Positions 25,041 to 34,311 of a stretch of DNA of 64,000 nt are shown one piece after another. Position 1 is the stretch's first letter, and each line of letters begins with the position of its first letter. Made by a program: the position numbers and the translations under genes. This DNA is from Deltaproteobacteria bacterium. Lineage in GTDB: Bacteria > Myxococcota_A > UBA9042 > PHBI01. Below the pieces are notes generated by a model. It saw only the letters and a list, made by a program, of their open reading frames with translations. It had not been told where the DNA came from and made no database searches. Location of the stretch: the NCBI GenBank assembly GCA_011526585.1, contig WYBB01000033.1:1-64000 (forward strand). Reading direction: 5' to 3'.

Positions 25041-25702
25041 GCGCCGCGGCCGATCCGGCCCAGGTCCCCGTGCGTCCGGCCTCGACGCTCGTGCTCGTGC
25101 GCGGCGCCGACGCGCCCGAGGTCCTGCTCCTCCTGAGGCATGGCCGCCACGGCTTCATGCCGAACATCTGGGTCTTCCCCGGCGGTCGCGTCGAGCCCGA
25201 CGACGGCGAGGACGATCCGGGCGCGAGACGCGCGGCGCTGCGCGAGACCCGCGAGGAGGCGGGGATCGAGCTCGGCGACGCGCCGCTCATGTGCTTCTCG
25301 CGCTGGGTCACGCCGCTTGGCGAGCGCCGCCGCTTCGACACCCGCTTCTACGTGACGCGGGTCGCCGCGGACGCGGCGGCGGTGCCGGATCAAGGCGAGG
25401 TGACCGACGCGCTCTGGGTCCGCCCCGCCGACGCGCTGGCGCGTCATCGCGAGGGCCACCTCGCGCTCGCGCCGCCGACCTGGTGGTCGATGGAGGCGCT
25501 GCGCCGGCTCGCCGACGCCGACGCGATCCTCGCCTGGGCCAGCGCGATCGAGCGCGCCGGCGTCGCCCCGCTGACTCCGACGCTCGCCCTCGAAGGTGGC
25601 AGCGTCGTCGTCTCGACCCCACCCGAGCACCTGCGCCTGCCCCCCGGCGAGCCGTTCAGCGGCAGGCTCCGCCTGGTGCGTGGCGTGTGGCTGCCGGCCT
25701 GA
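25037..25702 (+). CDS. NUDIX hydrolase
   Basis: A 221-residue NUDIX protein. The Nudix helix is RAALRETREEAGIEL, preceded by WVFPGGRVEPDDGEDDP, where the canonical Glu after the Gly is shifted by a short insertion, as in NUDT19-like and CoA-type members. The C-terminal half (LAPPTWWSMEALRRLADAD) also resembles that subgroup. It hydrolyses a nucleoside diphosphate linked to another group; the substrate cannot be told. The start GTG overlaps the stop of the ribB-like gene (GTGA), so the two are translationally coupled. A role in pruning a flavin-pathway intermediate is possible on position alone. Confidence 0.85.
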   Translation: MSAAADPAQVPVRPASTLVLVRGADAPEVLLLLRHGRHGFMPNIWVFPGGRVEPDDGEDDPGARRAALRETREEAGIELGDAPLMCFSRWVTPLGERRRFDTRFYVTRVAADAAAVPDQGEVTDALWVRPADALARHREGHLALAPPTWWSMEALRRLADADAILAWASAIERAGVAPLTPTLALEGGSVVVSTPPEHLRLPPGEPFSGRLRLVRGVWLPA

Positions 25703-25737
25703 GCACAGGCACGGCGGCGCTTCCCGGCTCGGGCGTG

Positions 25738-25811
25738 CGCGCGGTACAGGATTCGAACCTGTGGCCTTCGGCTCCGGAGGCCGACGCTCTATCCAGCTGA
25801 GCTAACCGCGC
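25738..25811 (-). tRNA. tRNA-Arg (anticodon CCG)
   Basis: On the minus strand the acceptor stem GCGCGGT pairs with ACCGCGC. The D arm is GCTCAGCTGGATAGAGC, the anticodon stem-loop is TCGGC-CTCCGGA-GCCGA, and the T arm is ACAGG-TTCGAAT-CCTGT. The anticodon is CCG, reading the codon CGG. The discriminator base is G. CCA is not encoded. All stems pair perfectly. Confidence 0.96.
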
Positions 25812-25981
25812 ATCGCCTCGGCGCGACCTGGGCCGTGCACGAGCGCGAACGAGCTACACCCCTGCCCCACCGGTGTCAAGACGGCCCTCACCGCTCCTGG
25901 TCGGCGCGCACACGGCACCCCGAGCGTCCGAGGTCCGCACGAGCGCTTGCCGGCCCCACCGCTTTCTGATCGAATCGCGCC

Positions 25982-27100
25982 GTGCACGCCTCGCCCCGTC
26001 ACCCGCCCGACGCCGCCCTCGCCGCTCGCGGCCGCGACCACCTGCGACACGCTCGAGGCCTGCTCGCGCTCGGCCGCTGGCTCGGCCCCTGGGCCGACGG
26101 CGCCGCGCTGCCACCGGGCGTGGAGCGCGCCGGCGCGCCTGATTCACCTTTCGTTACATGGCACGCTCAGGCAAAACCCAGGCGGGCCCGGCGCCTCCTG
26201 CTCATCCCCGGGCTGCACTTCCTCGGGCCCGACGATCCGCGCTTTTCGCGCCTGGCCTCGGTGCTGACGCAGACCGGGCTCACGGTGATCGCGCCGCGCC
26301 TGTCGTCCTTTCTCGCGCTCGGGCTCGATCCGAGCCTCTTTCGCGAAGCCGAGGCCGCGCTCGAGCACGTCACCGCCCACGACGACCGGCCGGTGTCGCT
26401 CATGAGCATCTCGTTCGGCTCGATCGTCGCCCTGCACCTCGCCGCGACCCACCCCGATCGCATCGCCCGCGTCGTGCTCTTCGGCGGCTATCGCGACCTC
26501 GACGTCGCCTTCCGCTACGCCCTGGGCGGCGCCGTCGCCGGCACGCCCGCCGAGCTGCGCGACCCGCTGAACGGCCCGGCCGTGCTCGCCAACCTCGCCC
26601 CCGAGCTCTTGCCCGACCCGCGCGAGCGCGCCGCCTTTTGCGCCGCCGCCCTCGCGTTCTCGCGCCGCACCTGGAGCCGCGCCCACCACCGCGAGGACAA
26701 GCGCGACGGCCGCCACCTCCGGGTCGGCGCCGAGCTCGCCGAGACCCTGCACGGCGACGCGCGCCGCCTCTTCCGCATCGCCTGCCGCCTCGAAGGCGAC
26801 CCCCTCGCCGTCGCCCTCGACGCCATCGAGCGCGCCCGCGCCCGCGTCGCCTTCCTCGATCCCGGCCCCCTCCTGCCGCGCGTGCGCGCCGAGGTCACCT
26901 GCATCCACGGCCGCGACGACGACGTGATCCCCTGGACCGAGTCGCAGCGCCTCGCGCGCGACCTGCCCCGCGCCCGCGCCGTCATCACCGGCCTCTACGG
27001 CCACACCGGCGCCGCCGGCCTGCCTGGACCGCGCGCACTCGCCCGCGAACTCATCGCCATGGGGCGCGCGCTCTCGGCGCTCTCCGGACTGGCGCGTTGA
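25982..27100 (+). CDS. Alpha/beta-hydrolase fold protein
   Basis: A 372-residue protein with an alpha/beta-hydrolase core. LLLIPGLHFLGPDD marks the oxyanion strand, LMSISFGSIVALHLA carries the nucleophile elbow (S-x-S-x-G form; Ser in SFGS), and HGRDDDVIPW and YGHTG supply the expected acid and His. Between the elbow and the acid there is a long helical cap (residues about 180-300). The GTG start at 25982 is the first in frame after the tRNA; no strong Shine-Dalgarno is seen, so a later start is possible. The substrate is unknown. The gene lies 20 bp before the M20 peptidase gene and probably shares its transcript. Confidence 0.75.
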   Translation: MHASPRHPPDAALAARGRDHLRHARGLLALGRWLGPWADGAALPPGVERAGAPDSPFVTWHAQAKPRRARRLLLIPGLHFLGPDDPRFSRLASVLTQTGLTVIAPRLSSFLALGLDPSLFREAEAALEHVTAHDDRPVSLMSISFGSIVALHLAATHPDRIARVVLFGGYRDLDVAFRYALGGAVAGTPAELRDPLNGPAVLANLAPELLPDPRERAAFCAAALAFSRRTWSRAHHREDKRDGRHLRVGAELAETLHGDARRLFRIACRLEGDPLAVALDAIERARARVAFLDPGPLLPRVRAEVTCIHGRDDDVIPWTESQRLARDLPRARAVITGLYGHTGAAGLPGPRALARELIAMGRALSALSGLAR

Positions 27101-27120
27101 AGTCACCCGCCGATGGTGGG

Positions 27121-28479
27121 ATGGTCATCGGCATGAGCACGACGCGCCACACCGCGATGGGCGACGCCGCGATCCGCCACCTGCAGGCGCTGATCCGCAT
27201 CGACACGACCAACCCGCCGGGCAACGAGACCCCGGCCGCCGAGTACCTCGCGGAGCTCCTCGCCTCGGCCGGGCTCGACCCCCGGCTCCTCGGCGCCGAG
27301 CCCTCGCGCATGAACGTCGTGGCGCGCGTGCGCGGCGACGGCTCGAAGGCCCCGCTCATGCTCGCCGCCCACCTCGACGTCGTCCCGGTCGAGCGCGACA
27401 AGTGGAGCTGCGACCCCTTCGGCGGCGAGATCCGCAATGGCTATCTGTGGGGGCGCGGCGCCATCGACATGAAGCAGATGGCGGTGATGTCGGCGCTCTG
27501 CGCGATGCGCCTCGCCGAGGAGGGCATCGCGCTCAAGCGCGACGTGATCTTCGCGGGCGTCGCCGACGAGGAGGCCGGCTGCGACCTCGGCTCGAAGTGG
27601 CTCGTCGACAACCACCCCGAGCTCGTGCGCGCCGAGTACGTCATCGGCGAGGCCGGCGGCTTCACCGTGCACCTCGGCGGCCGGGAGCTCTACCCCGTCG
27701 CCATCGCCGAGAAGGGCATGGTCTGGCTCAAGCTCAAGGTCACCGGCAGCCCGGGCCACGGCTCGGTCCCGCGCGACGACAACGCCGTGGCGCGTCTCGG
27801 CGCGATCGTGCACCGCCTCGGCACGACGCGCCTGCCCCAGCACCGCACCCGCGTCGCCGACCTCTACCTGAAGGCGGTCGCCGCCACGCAGCGCTTCCCG
27901 CTCAACGTGCTCCTGCCGCGCCTGCACCTGCCGGCCCTGGCCAAGGCGATCCTCGACCGCTTCCCCGACCGCGGCGCCGCCAACACGCTGGCGGCCGTGC
28001 TCTCGAACACCGCGACGCCGACGATGCTGCGCGCCGGCGACAAGATCAACGTCGTGCCCGGCGCCGCCGAGGCCTTCGTCGACGGCCGCACCCTGCCCGG
28101 CGAGACGGCGGCCTCGCTCATCGCCGAGATCCGCAAGGTCGCCGAGGATCTCGGCGAGCTCGAGATCGAGATCCTCAAGGACATGCCGCCGGTCGAGACG
28201 ACGACCGAGACGCCGCTCTGGCAGGTGATCGGCGACGTGATGCGCACCCATGTGCCGCGCGGCACCGTCGTGCCCATGCTGATGCCCGGCTTCACCGACG
28301 CCAAGCAGTGGTCGCGCCTCGGCGCGAAGTGTTACGGCTTCATGCCGACGCGCTTCGCCGACGACGGCACCAAGTTCACCGATCTCTTCCACGGCCACGA
28401 CGAGCGCATCCCCGTCGACGGCCTCGCCTGGGGCGTCGAGGTGCTCTACGAGGTCGTCAAGCGCTTCGCGGCGGCGTGA
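27121..28479 (+). CDS. M20-family metallopeptidase
   Basis: A 452-residue M20/M28-type amidohydrolase. All metal ligands are visible: the first His and Asp in AAHLDVVPV and RGAIDMKQ, the Glu pair in VADEEAG, the acidic residue in GEAGGF, and the final His in FHGHDERIP. The dimerisation domain (residues about 215-330) contains GSPGHGSVP. Such proteins cleave dipeptides or acylated amino acids; the substrate is unpredictable. ATG 27121 was taken; ATG 27133 (MSTTRHT) is equally possible. The downstream 147 bp hold a copy of the nested-hairpin element rather than a terminator. Confidence 0.9.
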   Translation: MVIGMSTTRHTAMGDAAIRHLQALIRIDTTNPPGNETPAAEYLAELLASAGLDPRLLGAEPSRMNVVARVRGDGSKAPLMLAAHLDVVPVERDKWSCDPFGGEIRNGYLWGRGAIDMKQMAVMSALCAMRLAEEGIALKRDVIFAGVADEEAGCDLGSKWLVDNHPELVRAEYVIGEAGGFTVHLGGRELYPVAIAEKGMVWLKLKVTGSPGHGSVPRDDNAVARLGAIVHRLGTTRLPQHRTRVADLYLKAVAATQRFPLNVLLPRLHLPALAKAILDRFPDRGAANTLAAVLSNTATPTMLRAGDKINVVPGAAEAFVDGRTLPGETAASLIAEIRKVAEDLGELEIEILKDMPPVETTTETPLWQVIGDVMRTHVPRGTVVPMLMPGFTDAKQWSRLGAKCYGFMPTRFADDGTKFTDLFHGHDERIPVDGLAWGVEVLYEVVKRFAAA

Positions 28480-28504
28480 GGGGGGCGCGATGACCTACGC
28501 TCTC

Positions 28505-28653
28505 CCACGTGGCTGGTGTCGAACGAGCGAACCGGAGCGGATCCGAGGAGGCAGGGAAGGGAGCGCGGAGCCGTACTCGACGTACGGCGCACGAGTGACC
28601 GACCGACCGACGAAGGAGACGCCCGGTGCAGCCGGTTGACACCAGTCACCTGG
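28505..28653. repeat. Nested-hairpin element, locus B (inverted, over the ligase start)
   Basis: The core matches the array at 16871-17317 in the opposite orientation, with GGGAGCGCGGA before and CGAAGGAGAC after the inner hairpin GCCGTAC, TCGAC, GTACGGC (28570-28588). The outer arms are 28505-28524 and 28634-28653; on the plus strand 16 of 20 positions are Watson-Crick pairs and two more are G-U. The arm sequences are unrelated to those at the other two loci. The second arm lies inside the ligase coding region. Confidence 0.85.
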
Positions 28654-29714
28654 CGCCGCCGATCGCGCCGATGCTGGCGACGCTCTCGCACACCATCCCC
28701 GAGGGCGACCTCCTCTACGAGCCGAAGTGGGACGGCTTTCGCGCCCTGGCCTTCGTCGCGGGCGGCGAGGTCTACCTCCAGAGCCGCGACGAGAAGCCGC
28801 TGGCGCGCTACTTCCCCGAGCTCGTCGCCGCGCTCGGCACGCTGCCCGACGCGGTCCTCGACGGCGAGATCGTCATCGCCACCGAGCGCGGGCTCGACTT
28901 CGAATGCCTGCAGCTGCGCCTGCACCCCGCCGCCTCGCGCATCGACAAGCTCGCCCGGGAGACACCGGCCGCCTTCGTCGCCTTCGATCTCCTTGCGCTC
29001 GGCGGCGAGGTCCTGCTCTCGCGCCCGCAGTCCGAGCGGCGCGCGCGCCTCGAGGCGCTCCTGGCCGACCGGCGCCCGCCGCTCCTCCTGACGCCGGTCA
29101 CGCGCGACCCCGCGCTCGCCCGCGACTGGTTCGTGCGCTTCGAGGGCGCCGGGCTCGACGGCGTCATCGCCAAGCCCGCCGCGGCCCCCTATCGCCCCGG
29201 CGAACGCGCGATGATCAAGGTGAAGCACACGCGCACCGCCGACTGCGTCGTCGCCGGCTTCCGCTGGCACAAGAACGGCCGCGGCACCCACGTCGGCTCG
29301 CTCCTGCTCGGCCTCCACGACGCGGACGGCGCGCTGCACCAGGTCGGCGTGGCGGCGTCTTTCACGATGGCCAGACGCCAGGCGCTCGCCGTCGAGCTCG
29401 AGCCGCTCCGCGCCGGCGCGCTCGCGCTCCACCCCTGGCGCCACTGGGTCGATCCCGACGGCCGCGGCGAGGTCCCCGACGGCGGCCTGCCCGGGGCGAA
29501 GTCGCGCTGGAGCGGCGATCGCGAGCTCCGCTGGGAGCCGCTCCGCCTCGAGCGCGTCTGCGAGGTGCGCTACGATCACCTCCAGGGCCGACGCTTCCGC
29601 CACGCCACGCACTTCCTGCGCTGGCGCCAGGACAAGTCGCCGGCCGAGTGCACCTTCGCGCAGCTCGAGGTCGTCGCGCCGGCCGAGCTCGCGCGCCTGT
29701 TCTCGGGGCCGTGA
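28626..29714 (+). CDS. ATP-dependent DNA ligase (LigC-like)
   Basis: A 362-residue ATP-dependent DNA ligase. The adenylation motif is EPKWDGFRA, whose Lys is the nucleotide attachment site. The other nucleotidyl-transferase motifs appear as SRDEKPLARYFPEL, LDGEIVIA and GLDGVIAK, and MIKVKHTRTADCVV ends the domain. The OB-fold follows (GSLLLGLHDADG). The size and PPIAPMLA opening fit the LigC group, used with Ku or for base-excision-type repair. No Ku gene is in the window. The GTG at 28626 follows AAGGAG (28613-28618) at 7 nt, and that Shine-Dalgarno belongs to the repeat element at 28505-28653. Codons 3-9 lie in the element's outer arm, so translation may be influenced by its folding. Confidence 0.9.
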   Translation: MQPVDTSHLAPPIAPMLATLSHTIPEGDLLYEPKWDGFRALAFVAGGEVYLQSRDEKPLARYFPELVAALGTLPDAVLDGEIVIATERGLDFECLQLRLHPAASRIDKLARETPAAFVAFDLLALGGEVLLSRPQSERRARLEALLADRRPPLLLTPVTRDPALARDWFVRFEGAGLDGVIAKPAAAPYRPGERAMIKVKHTRTADCVVAGFRWHKNGRGTHVGSLLLGLHDADGALHQVGVAASFTMARRQALAVELEPLRAGALALHPWRHWVDPDGRGEVPDGGLPGAKSRWSGDRELRWEPLRLERVCEVRYDHLQGRRFRHATHFLRWRQDKSPAECTFAQLEVVAPAELARLFSGP

Positions 29715-29775
29715 ATCACGACCGAGCAGTCACTCGGCCGTTGATCAGCGGCGACCGGTGCTGTATGGCCGCGGC

Positions 29776-30375
29776 ATGCGTGCGCACTTCCTCATCCCGA
29801 TCGTGATGGCCACCCTCGCCTGCGATGCCCCCGGTGACGGCGGCGGCACCGCCACGACATCCGACGCCGCCGACACCACCGGCGCCATCGACGCACCAGA
29901 CGAGACGCCCGACACCGCGAGCGCACCCGACACCGCCGCGGTGCCCGATGTCGTCGCCGGCGCGCCCGACGCGGAGGACGACGCCCTCCAGACCGGCACG
30001 CCCGACGCCCCGCGCGTCGGCTGCCTGAGCGATCGCGACTGCACCGCCGGCACGCTCTGCTGCACGCTGGCGACCTCGTACCTGAGCGCATGCGTGCCGC
30101 CCGAGGACTGCCACGCCGGCCTGCACGACGCCTGCCTCACCGATGCGCAGTGCGCCGCGCGCCGCCCCGGCGAGTGGACGGCCTGCTGCCACGATCTGCG
30201 CGACCGCAACTACTGCGCGCCGCTCACCGAGACCTGCCAGCCGCTCGTGCCCTGCGAGACGCCCGCCGACTGCGCCGACAACGGCAACGAGACCTGCTGC
30301 ACGCGCCACCCGTACTACGGGCGCTCCTTCTGCACGAGCGAGTTCTTCGCCATCCCGGAGCGCGACTGTCGGTGA
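29776..30375 (+). CDS. Small Cys-rich lipoprotein
   Basis: A 199-residue predicted lipoprotein with the signal MRAHFLIPIVMATLAC. A 55-residue Asp/Thr/Ala/Pro linker follows the lipid Cys. The C-terminal 120 residues hold about 16 Cys in short spacings (CLSDRDCTAGTLCC, CLTDAQCAA, CETPADCADNGNETCC), the pattern of disulfide-rich extracellular modules common in myxobacterial surface proteins. Function unknown. The stop lies 43 bp from that of the convergent lipoprotein gene. Confidence 0.75.
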   Translation: MRAHFLIPIVMATLACDAPGDGGGTATTSDAADTTGAIDAPDETPDTASAPDTAAVPDVVAGAPDAEDDALQTGTPDAPRVGCLSDRDCTAGTLCCTLATSYLSACVPPEDCHAGLHDACLTDAQCAARRPGEWTACCHDLRDRNYCAPLTETCQPLVPCETPADCADNGNETCCTRHPYYGRSFCTSEFFAIPERDCR

Positions 30376-30418
30376 TCGCGGCGCCCGTCGGGACGAATCG
30401 ACCGATCGCGCGCGCCGC

Positions 30419-31699
30419 TCAATTGAGCTGCTGCACCTGCAGCCGCTTCTCGCCGCGGATCTCGCGCATCGCCTCGCCCGGCTCCTGACGACGGAAGAGA
30501 TAGCGCGCACGATCGAAGCGAAACGTCCATGGTTTCATGAACTTGCGCACGACGATCCGCTCGAGGCGCGAGAGACCGCCGAGGTCGTCCTTGCGATCCG
30601 AGAGCGGCCCCGCGACGATCACGCCCTCGAAGCTCGAGCGCTTCACGTCGCTGACGAAGACGACCTCCGGGATCGGGTAGGAGGTCTTCTCGTCGGATCG
30701 CCAGCCGCGCACACGCAGATCGATCTCGGGCTCGTAGAGCTTCATCGCCTCGTCGCCGGTGGCGTAGAAGAAGCCCTGCACCGGCCCGGGGGGCGCCCCC
30801 GGATCGCGCGGCGCGCCTTCGGCGGGCGCGTGCTCGAAGACCGAGAGCATGACCGTCTCGTCCTCGCCGATGTCGAGGATCGAATACCAGCGCCGCGCCA
30901 GCGCGTAGGGCGCGACGTTGCCGGCGCGATGCTCGGCGTAGCCGAGGCCTTCGAGCTCGACCCGCTGCGGCCACGTCTCGCCGCCGTTGTCGGCGGGCGG
31001 CGCGGTCTCGTCGGCGCCTCCCTCCGGCGCGGGCGCATCAGCGCCACCGACGGGCGTCTCGCCGGGTGCCTCGGGCGGCGCCTCGGGCGGGGCGTCGCCG
31101 TCCTCGCCCTCGTCCTCGCCTTCGTCCCAGTCGCCTTCGGGCGGGACCAGCACGTCGACGGTCGCGCGCGCGGCGCCGCGCGGGACGGGGATGGTGGTGA
31201 CGTAGAAGCGGCCGCCGCGATCGTAGGTGCCACCGCGCGGGCGCAGCGGCGGCAGCGCGGTCGTCACCTCGAAGTCGATCGCGAACTCGTCGTTCTGTGC
31301 GACGACGTGCACGCGCCCGACGCCGAGCTCGACCCGGCCGTCGCCGACCTCGGCCATGAAGCGGTCGCGCGCGAAGGTCCACTCGCCGCGGTCGCGCCGC
31401 TCCTTGAAGCGCAAGACGCGCCCGTCGGCCAGCTTGACGCTGACGGTCAGATCGGCGCGGCCGTCCGCGGTGGCGAGGTTGGTCACCGTGAGCTTCACGT
31501 AGATCGTGGCCTCGTCGTCGAGCACGGCGCGCACGACGAGCTGCTCGGAGAAGTCGTCGGCGTCGCCGTTTGCACCTTTGGAGAACGCGAGCGCCAGCTC
31601 CCGATCCGTCAGCGGCTTGCCGAGATCGATCGGCTTGAAGCTCGGCATGCAGGCGCCGAGACAGAGGGCGGCGATGAGCGGGGAGAGTCGACGGGGCAT
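30419..31699 (-). CDS. Lipoprotein associated with an RND exporter
   Basis: A 426-residue predicted lipoprotein (MPRRLSPLIAALCLGAC) whose start follows GGGAGGTG. The N-terminal 170 residues form a beta-rich domain; the middle has a Glu/Pro/Gly-rich low-complexity stretch (residues about 190-245); the C-terminal 180 residues form a second beta-rich domain. It starts 12 bp after the stop of the RND gene, so both are on one transcript. HAE3-type RND exporters are often encoded with outer-membrane lipoprotein-sorting partners (LolA-like). I cannot confirm that fold here, so the pairing is the main evidence for a role in export. Confidence 0.7.
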   Translation of the reverse strand: MPRRLSPLIAALCLGACMPSFKPIDLGKPLTDRELALAFSKGANGDADDFSEQLVVRAVLDDEATIYVKLTVTNLATADGRADLTVSVKLADGRVLRFKERRDRGEWTFARDRFMAEVGDGRVELGVGRVHVVAQNDEFAIDFEVTTALPPLRPRGGTYDRGGRFYVTTIPVPRGAARATVDVLVPPEGDWDEGEDEGEDGDAPPEAPPEAPGETPVGGADAPAPEGGADETAPPADNGGETWPQRVELEGLGYAEHRAGNVAPYALARRWYSILDIGEDETVMLSVFEHAPAEGAPRDPGAPPGPVQGFFYATGDEAMKLYEPEIDLRVRGWRSDEKTSYPIPEVVFVSDVKRSSFEGVIVAGPLSDRKDDLGGLSRLERIVVRKFMKPWTFRFDRARYLFRRQEPGEAMREIRGEKRLQVQQLN

Positions 31700-31710
31700 C
31701 GGCACCTCCC

Positions 31711-34266
31711 TCATACCACGCGCGTGGGCCGCGAGATCCACTGGAACGCCGTGAACATCAGCACGTTGACGAGGTAGGCGCAGCCGATGCCCAGCACGGC
31801 CACGAGCCCGATGCTGCGCAGCCCCTGGTTGTCGACCGGGAGCAGCGCGGCGAAGCCGATGATCGTCAGGAGCGAGGAGATCCCGGCGGCGATCGCCGTC
31901 GCGCGCACGTTGAAGACGACCCGCGGACCACCCTCCTTGATGCGATGGGTCAGGTGGGTGCCGGTGTCGATGCCGATGCCGAATATCTGGGGCAAGACGA
32001 CGACGTTGAAGAGATCGAGACGCAGGTCGACGAGCGTCATGAGGCCGAGGGTGATGGCGAAGCTCGACAGGATCGGCGTGAGGATCATCAGGAGCTGGCG
32101 CGGGCTCCGGAAGTCGAAGAGCACGACGAAGATCGTGACGATGAGCCCGATGAGCGCGGCGAACGGGCCCTCGCGTTTGACGACCGCGTACGCCTCGCCC
32201 GAGATGAAGTAGGTCGCCGAGGCGGTGAAGGTCGCCGCGGGCGCGCCGCCTTCGGCGGGCAGGGTGATGGTGCCGAGCTGGCGCTGGATCTCGAGCGCGA
32301 CCAGCGCGTCGGCCTTGCTGCCACGGGTGAAGAGCAGCACGTAGCGCCCGAAGCGACCGTCGGCGTCGGTGAAGCGCTGGCGCACCCAGTCGGGCAGATC
32401 CTCGGGGCCGAAGAGCGCCGGCGAGAGGTACTTCATGAGCTCGTCGGCGTCGGCCTTGGTCTGCCCCTCGAAGGCCCCGTACTTGTTGTCGATCTTGCGC
32501 TTGATCTCCTTGATGATCGCGAGCTTCTCCGCCTGCTCCGACGGCACGAAGCTCCACACCGAGCTCACCTCGGTCAGCGCCGGGTAGGCGTCCAGGTGGG
32601 CTTCGAGCCAGCGGTGCAGCCGCTCGGTCTCGACGAGGTCGTGCGTCACGACCAGCGCCGGGCTGGCGGTGCGCGTCTCCGCTTCCTTGTACTTGGTCTT
32701 GAGCTCGTTCTCGGCGGCGCTGTCCTTGACGCGGAACTTGCCCATGTCCGAATCGAAGGTGAGGTCGCCCGCGATGACCGCGCCGGCCCCGCCGAGCGCG
32801 ACGACGAACGCCACGATGACCCACGCCAGGCGCTTGGTGGCGCGCGACACCGGCGGCGCCGAGGCGAGCCCCGCGGACGCGCCGGCCGGCACCTCTGCCG
32901 CGTGGGCCGACGCCTCCGGATGCGAGATGCGCCGCCGCGAAGGCTTCTGCCGCCAGAGGCGATGGAAGCCGACCGCCATCGGCGGGTAGAGCAGGTAGAG
33001 CGCGAGCAGGGCGAAGGCGACGCCGAAGCCGGCGATGAGGCCGAGCTGCGAGAAGCCGCGGAAGTCGAAGACGATGAGCGCCCAGAAGGTGACGGCCGTC
33101 GTGAGCATGGCGTTGAAGACCGGGCGCGCGAGGCCGAACATGCCGTCGCGCACGGCGCGCTCGAGCGGCACGTCGCCGTGGTACTCCTCGTCGACCCGGC
33201 TCATGCCGTGGATGATGAAGTCGACGCCCATGCCGAAGAGGATGGCGAAGATGATCGACGTCACCAGGTTGAGATAGCCGACGGCGATCTCGGCGAACGC
33301 CAGCATGCACGCCGTCGCCACGCCGAGCACGCCCAACACGACGATCAGCGCGCGCAAGCGGCGGAAGAAGACGATGACGACGACGGCGATCCCGATGAGC
33401 GACCAGATCCCGGACTCGGCCGCGTCGCTCATGATCTGCTTGGCGGCGCGCGTGACCTGGCTGAAGTCGCCGTCGGTCGTGAACGAGAGCCCGGCGTCGG
33501 GGTGCTCGGCCTGGATCCTGGCGAGCTCGGCCTCGAGCGCGTCGTTGAGCGCGCGCGTGCGCGTGGCGTCGCTCGGCTTGAAGGTCGGGTACGCCTTGAC
33601 CGCGATCACCTCGCCATCGGGGCTCTCGAAGTACTCGTTGAAGCCCTCGACCTTGTGCTTCTTCTTGACCTCCTCCGCCGAAGGCAGGCGAGTTTCTTCT
33701 TTCTTTTCATCATCTTTCGACGGCTCCTCCGGCTCGTCCAGCGCGAAGTCGTCGAGGCCGAGGTCCTTCTTGACCTCCTTCTTGATCGCCTCGCTGACCT
33801 CCTCGTGCAGCTCCTCGAGGTCCGCCATCGACACGAAGAGCAGCCCGTTCTTCTCGAAGAAGGCGATCTCGCGCCGCCACTCGACGCGCGCGATCTCGTC
33901 CGTGCGCGCCTCGAGGAACGCCGCCACGCGCTCGGCCACCTTGCGGTTGAGCTCGCGGTCGGCGCTGCCGATCAGCACCCGCAGCTCCTGCGTGTTGCCG
34001 AGCACGCGCCGCGTCTCGCGCGCGTGCACGACCGCGGGCGTGTCCTCGGGGAAGAGGTCCTCGAGATCACCGCGCACCGACAGACCCGAGCCGACCCAGA
34101 AGAGGCCGCCCGCGACGATGGCCAGGACCAGCAGCGTGGCCCACGGCCGCCGCATCGACAGATCGAGGTAGCGGCGATACAGGGCGGCGATACGTGCGTA
34201 CAAAGGTCCTTCTCCCTGACTCGACGTCACGCCGCGCTGGACGCGAGCGATCCGCTCCGACAACAT
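31711..34266 (-). CDS. RND/MMPL-family exporter (HAE3-like)
   Basis: An 851-residue inner-membrane RND protein made of two repeated halves. Each half has one N-terminal helix (WATLLVLAIVAGGLFWVG; LAWVIVAFVVALGGAGAV), a periplasmic domain of 200-250 residues, then a cluster of five helices. Conserved RND features include FGMGVDFIIHGMSR in helix 4 of the first half and FGIGIDTGTHLTHR in the second, where the Asp residues fit the proton relay. The first periplasmic domain has a highly charged Glu/Lys insertion (residues about 165-205). Likely substrates are lipids or hydrophobic compounds. A TTG at 34203 with AGAAGGA upstream is a plausible alternative start and would free space in the divergent promoter. 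Confidence 0.88.
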   Translation of the reverse strand: MLSERIARVQRGVTSSQGEGPLYARIAALYRRYLDLSMRRPWATLLVLAIVAGGLFWVGSGLSVRGDLEDLFPEDTPAVVHARETRRVLGNTQELRVLIGSADRELNRKVAERVAAFLEARTDEIARVEWRREIAFFEKNGLLFVSMADLEELHEEVSEAIKKEVKKDLGLDDFALDEPEEPSKDDEKKEETRLPSAEEVKKKHKVEGFNEYFESPDGEVIAVKAYPTFKPSDATRTRALNDALEAELARIQAEHPDAGLSFTTDGDFSQVTRAAKQIMSDAAESGIWSLIGIAVVVIVFFRRLRALIVVLGVLGVATACMLAFAEIAVGYLNLVTSIIFAILFGMGVDFIIHGMSRVDEEYHGDVPLERAVRDGMFGLARPVFNAMLTTAVTFWALIVFDFRGFSQLGLIAGFGVAFALLALYLLYPPMAVGFHRLWRQKPSRRRISHPEASAHAAEVPAGASAGLASAPPVSRATKRLAWVIVAFVVALGGAGAVIAGDLTFDSDMGKFRVKDSAAENELKTKYKEAETRTASPALVVTHDLVETERLHRWLEAHLDAYPALTEVSSVWSFVPSEQAEKLAIIKEIKRKIDNKYGAFEGQTKADADELMKYLSPALFGPEDLPDWVRQRFTDADGRFGRYVLLFTRGSKADALVALEIQRQLGTITLPAEGGAPAATFTASATYFISGEAYAVVKREGPFAALIGLIVTIFVVLFDFRSPRQLLMILTPILSSFAITLGLMTLVDLRLDLFNVVVLPQIFGIGIDTGTHLTHRIKEGGPRVVFNVRATAIAAGISSLLTIIGFAALLPVDNQGLRSIGLVAVLGIGCAYLVNVLMFTAFQWISRPTRVV

Positions 34267-34311
34267 GCGGCGGCTCGCGCGATGCCCGCGACGCCGCCGG
34301 AGGAGCCCCTC

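Noticed and set aside
28505..28653. Integron attC site or retron msr-msd
   Set aside because: attC core motifs (RYYYAAC/GTTRRRY) are absent at the arm ends, and there is no integrase or reverse transcriptase nearby. Structural resemblance alone is not enough.
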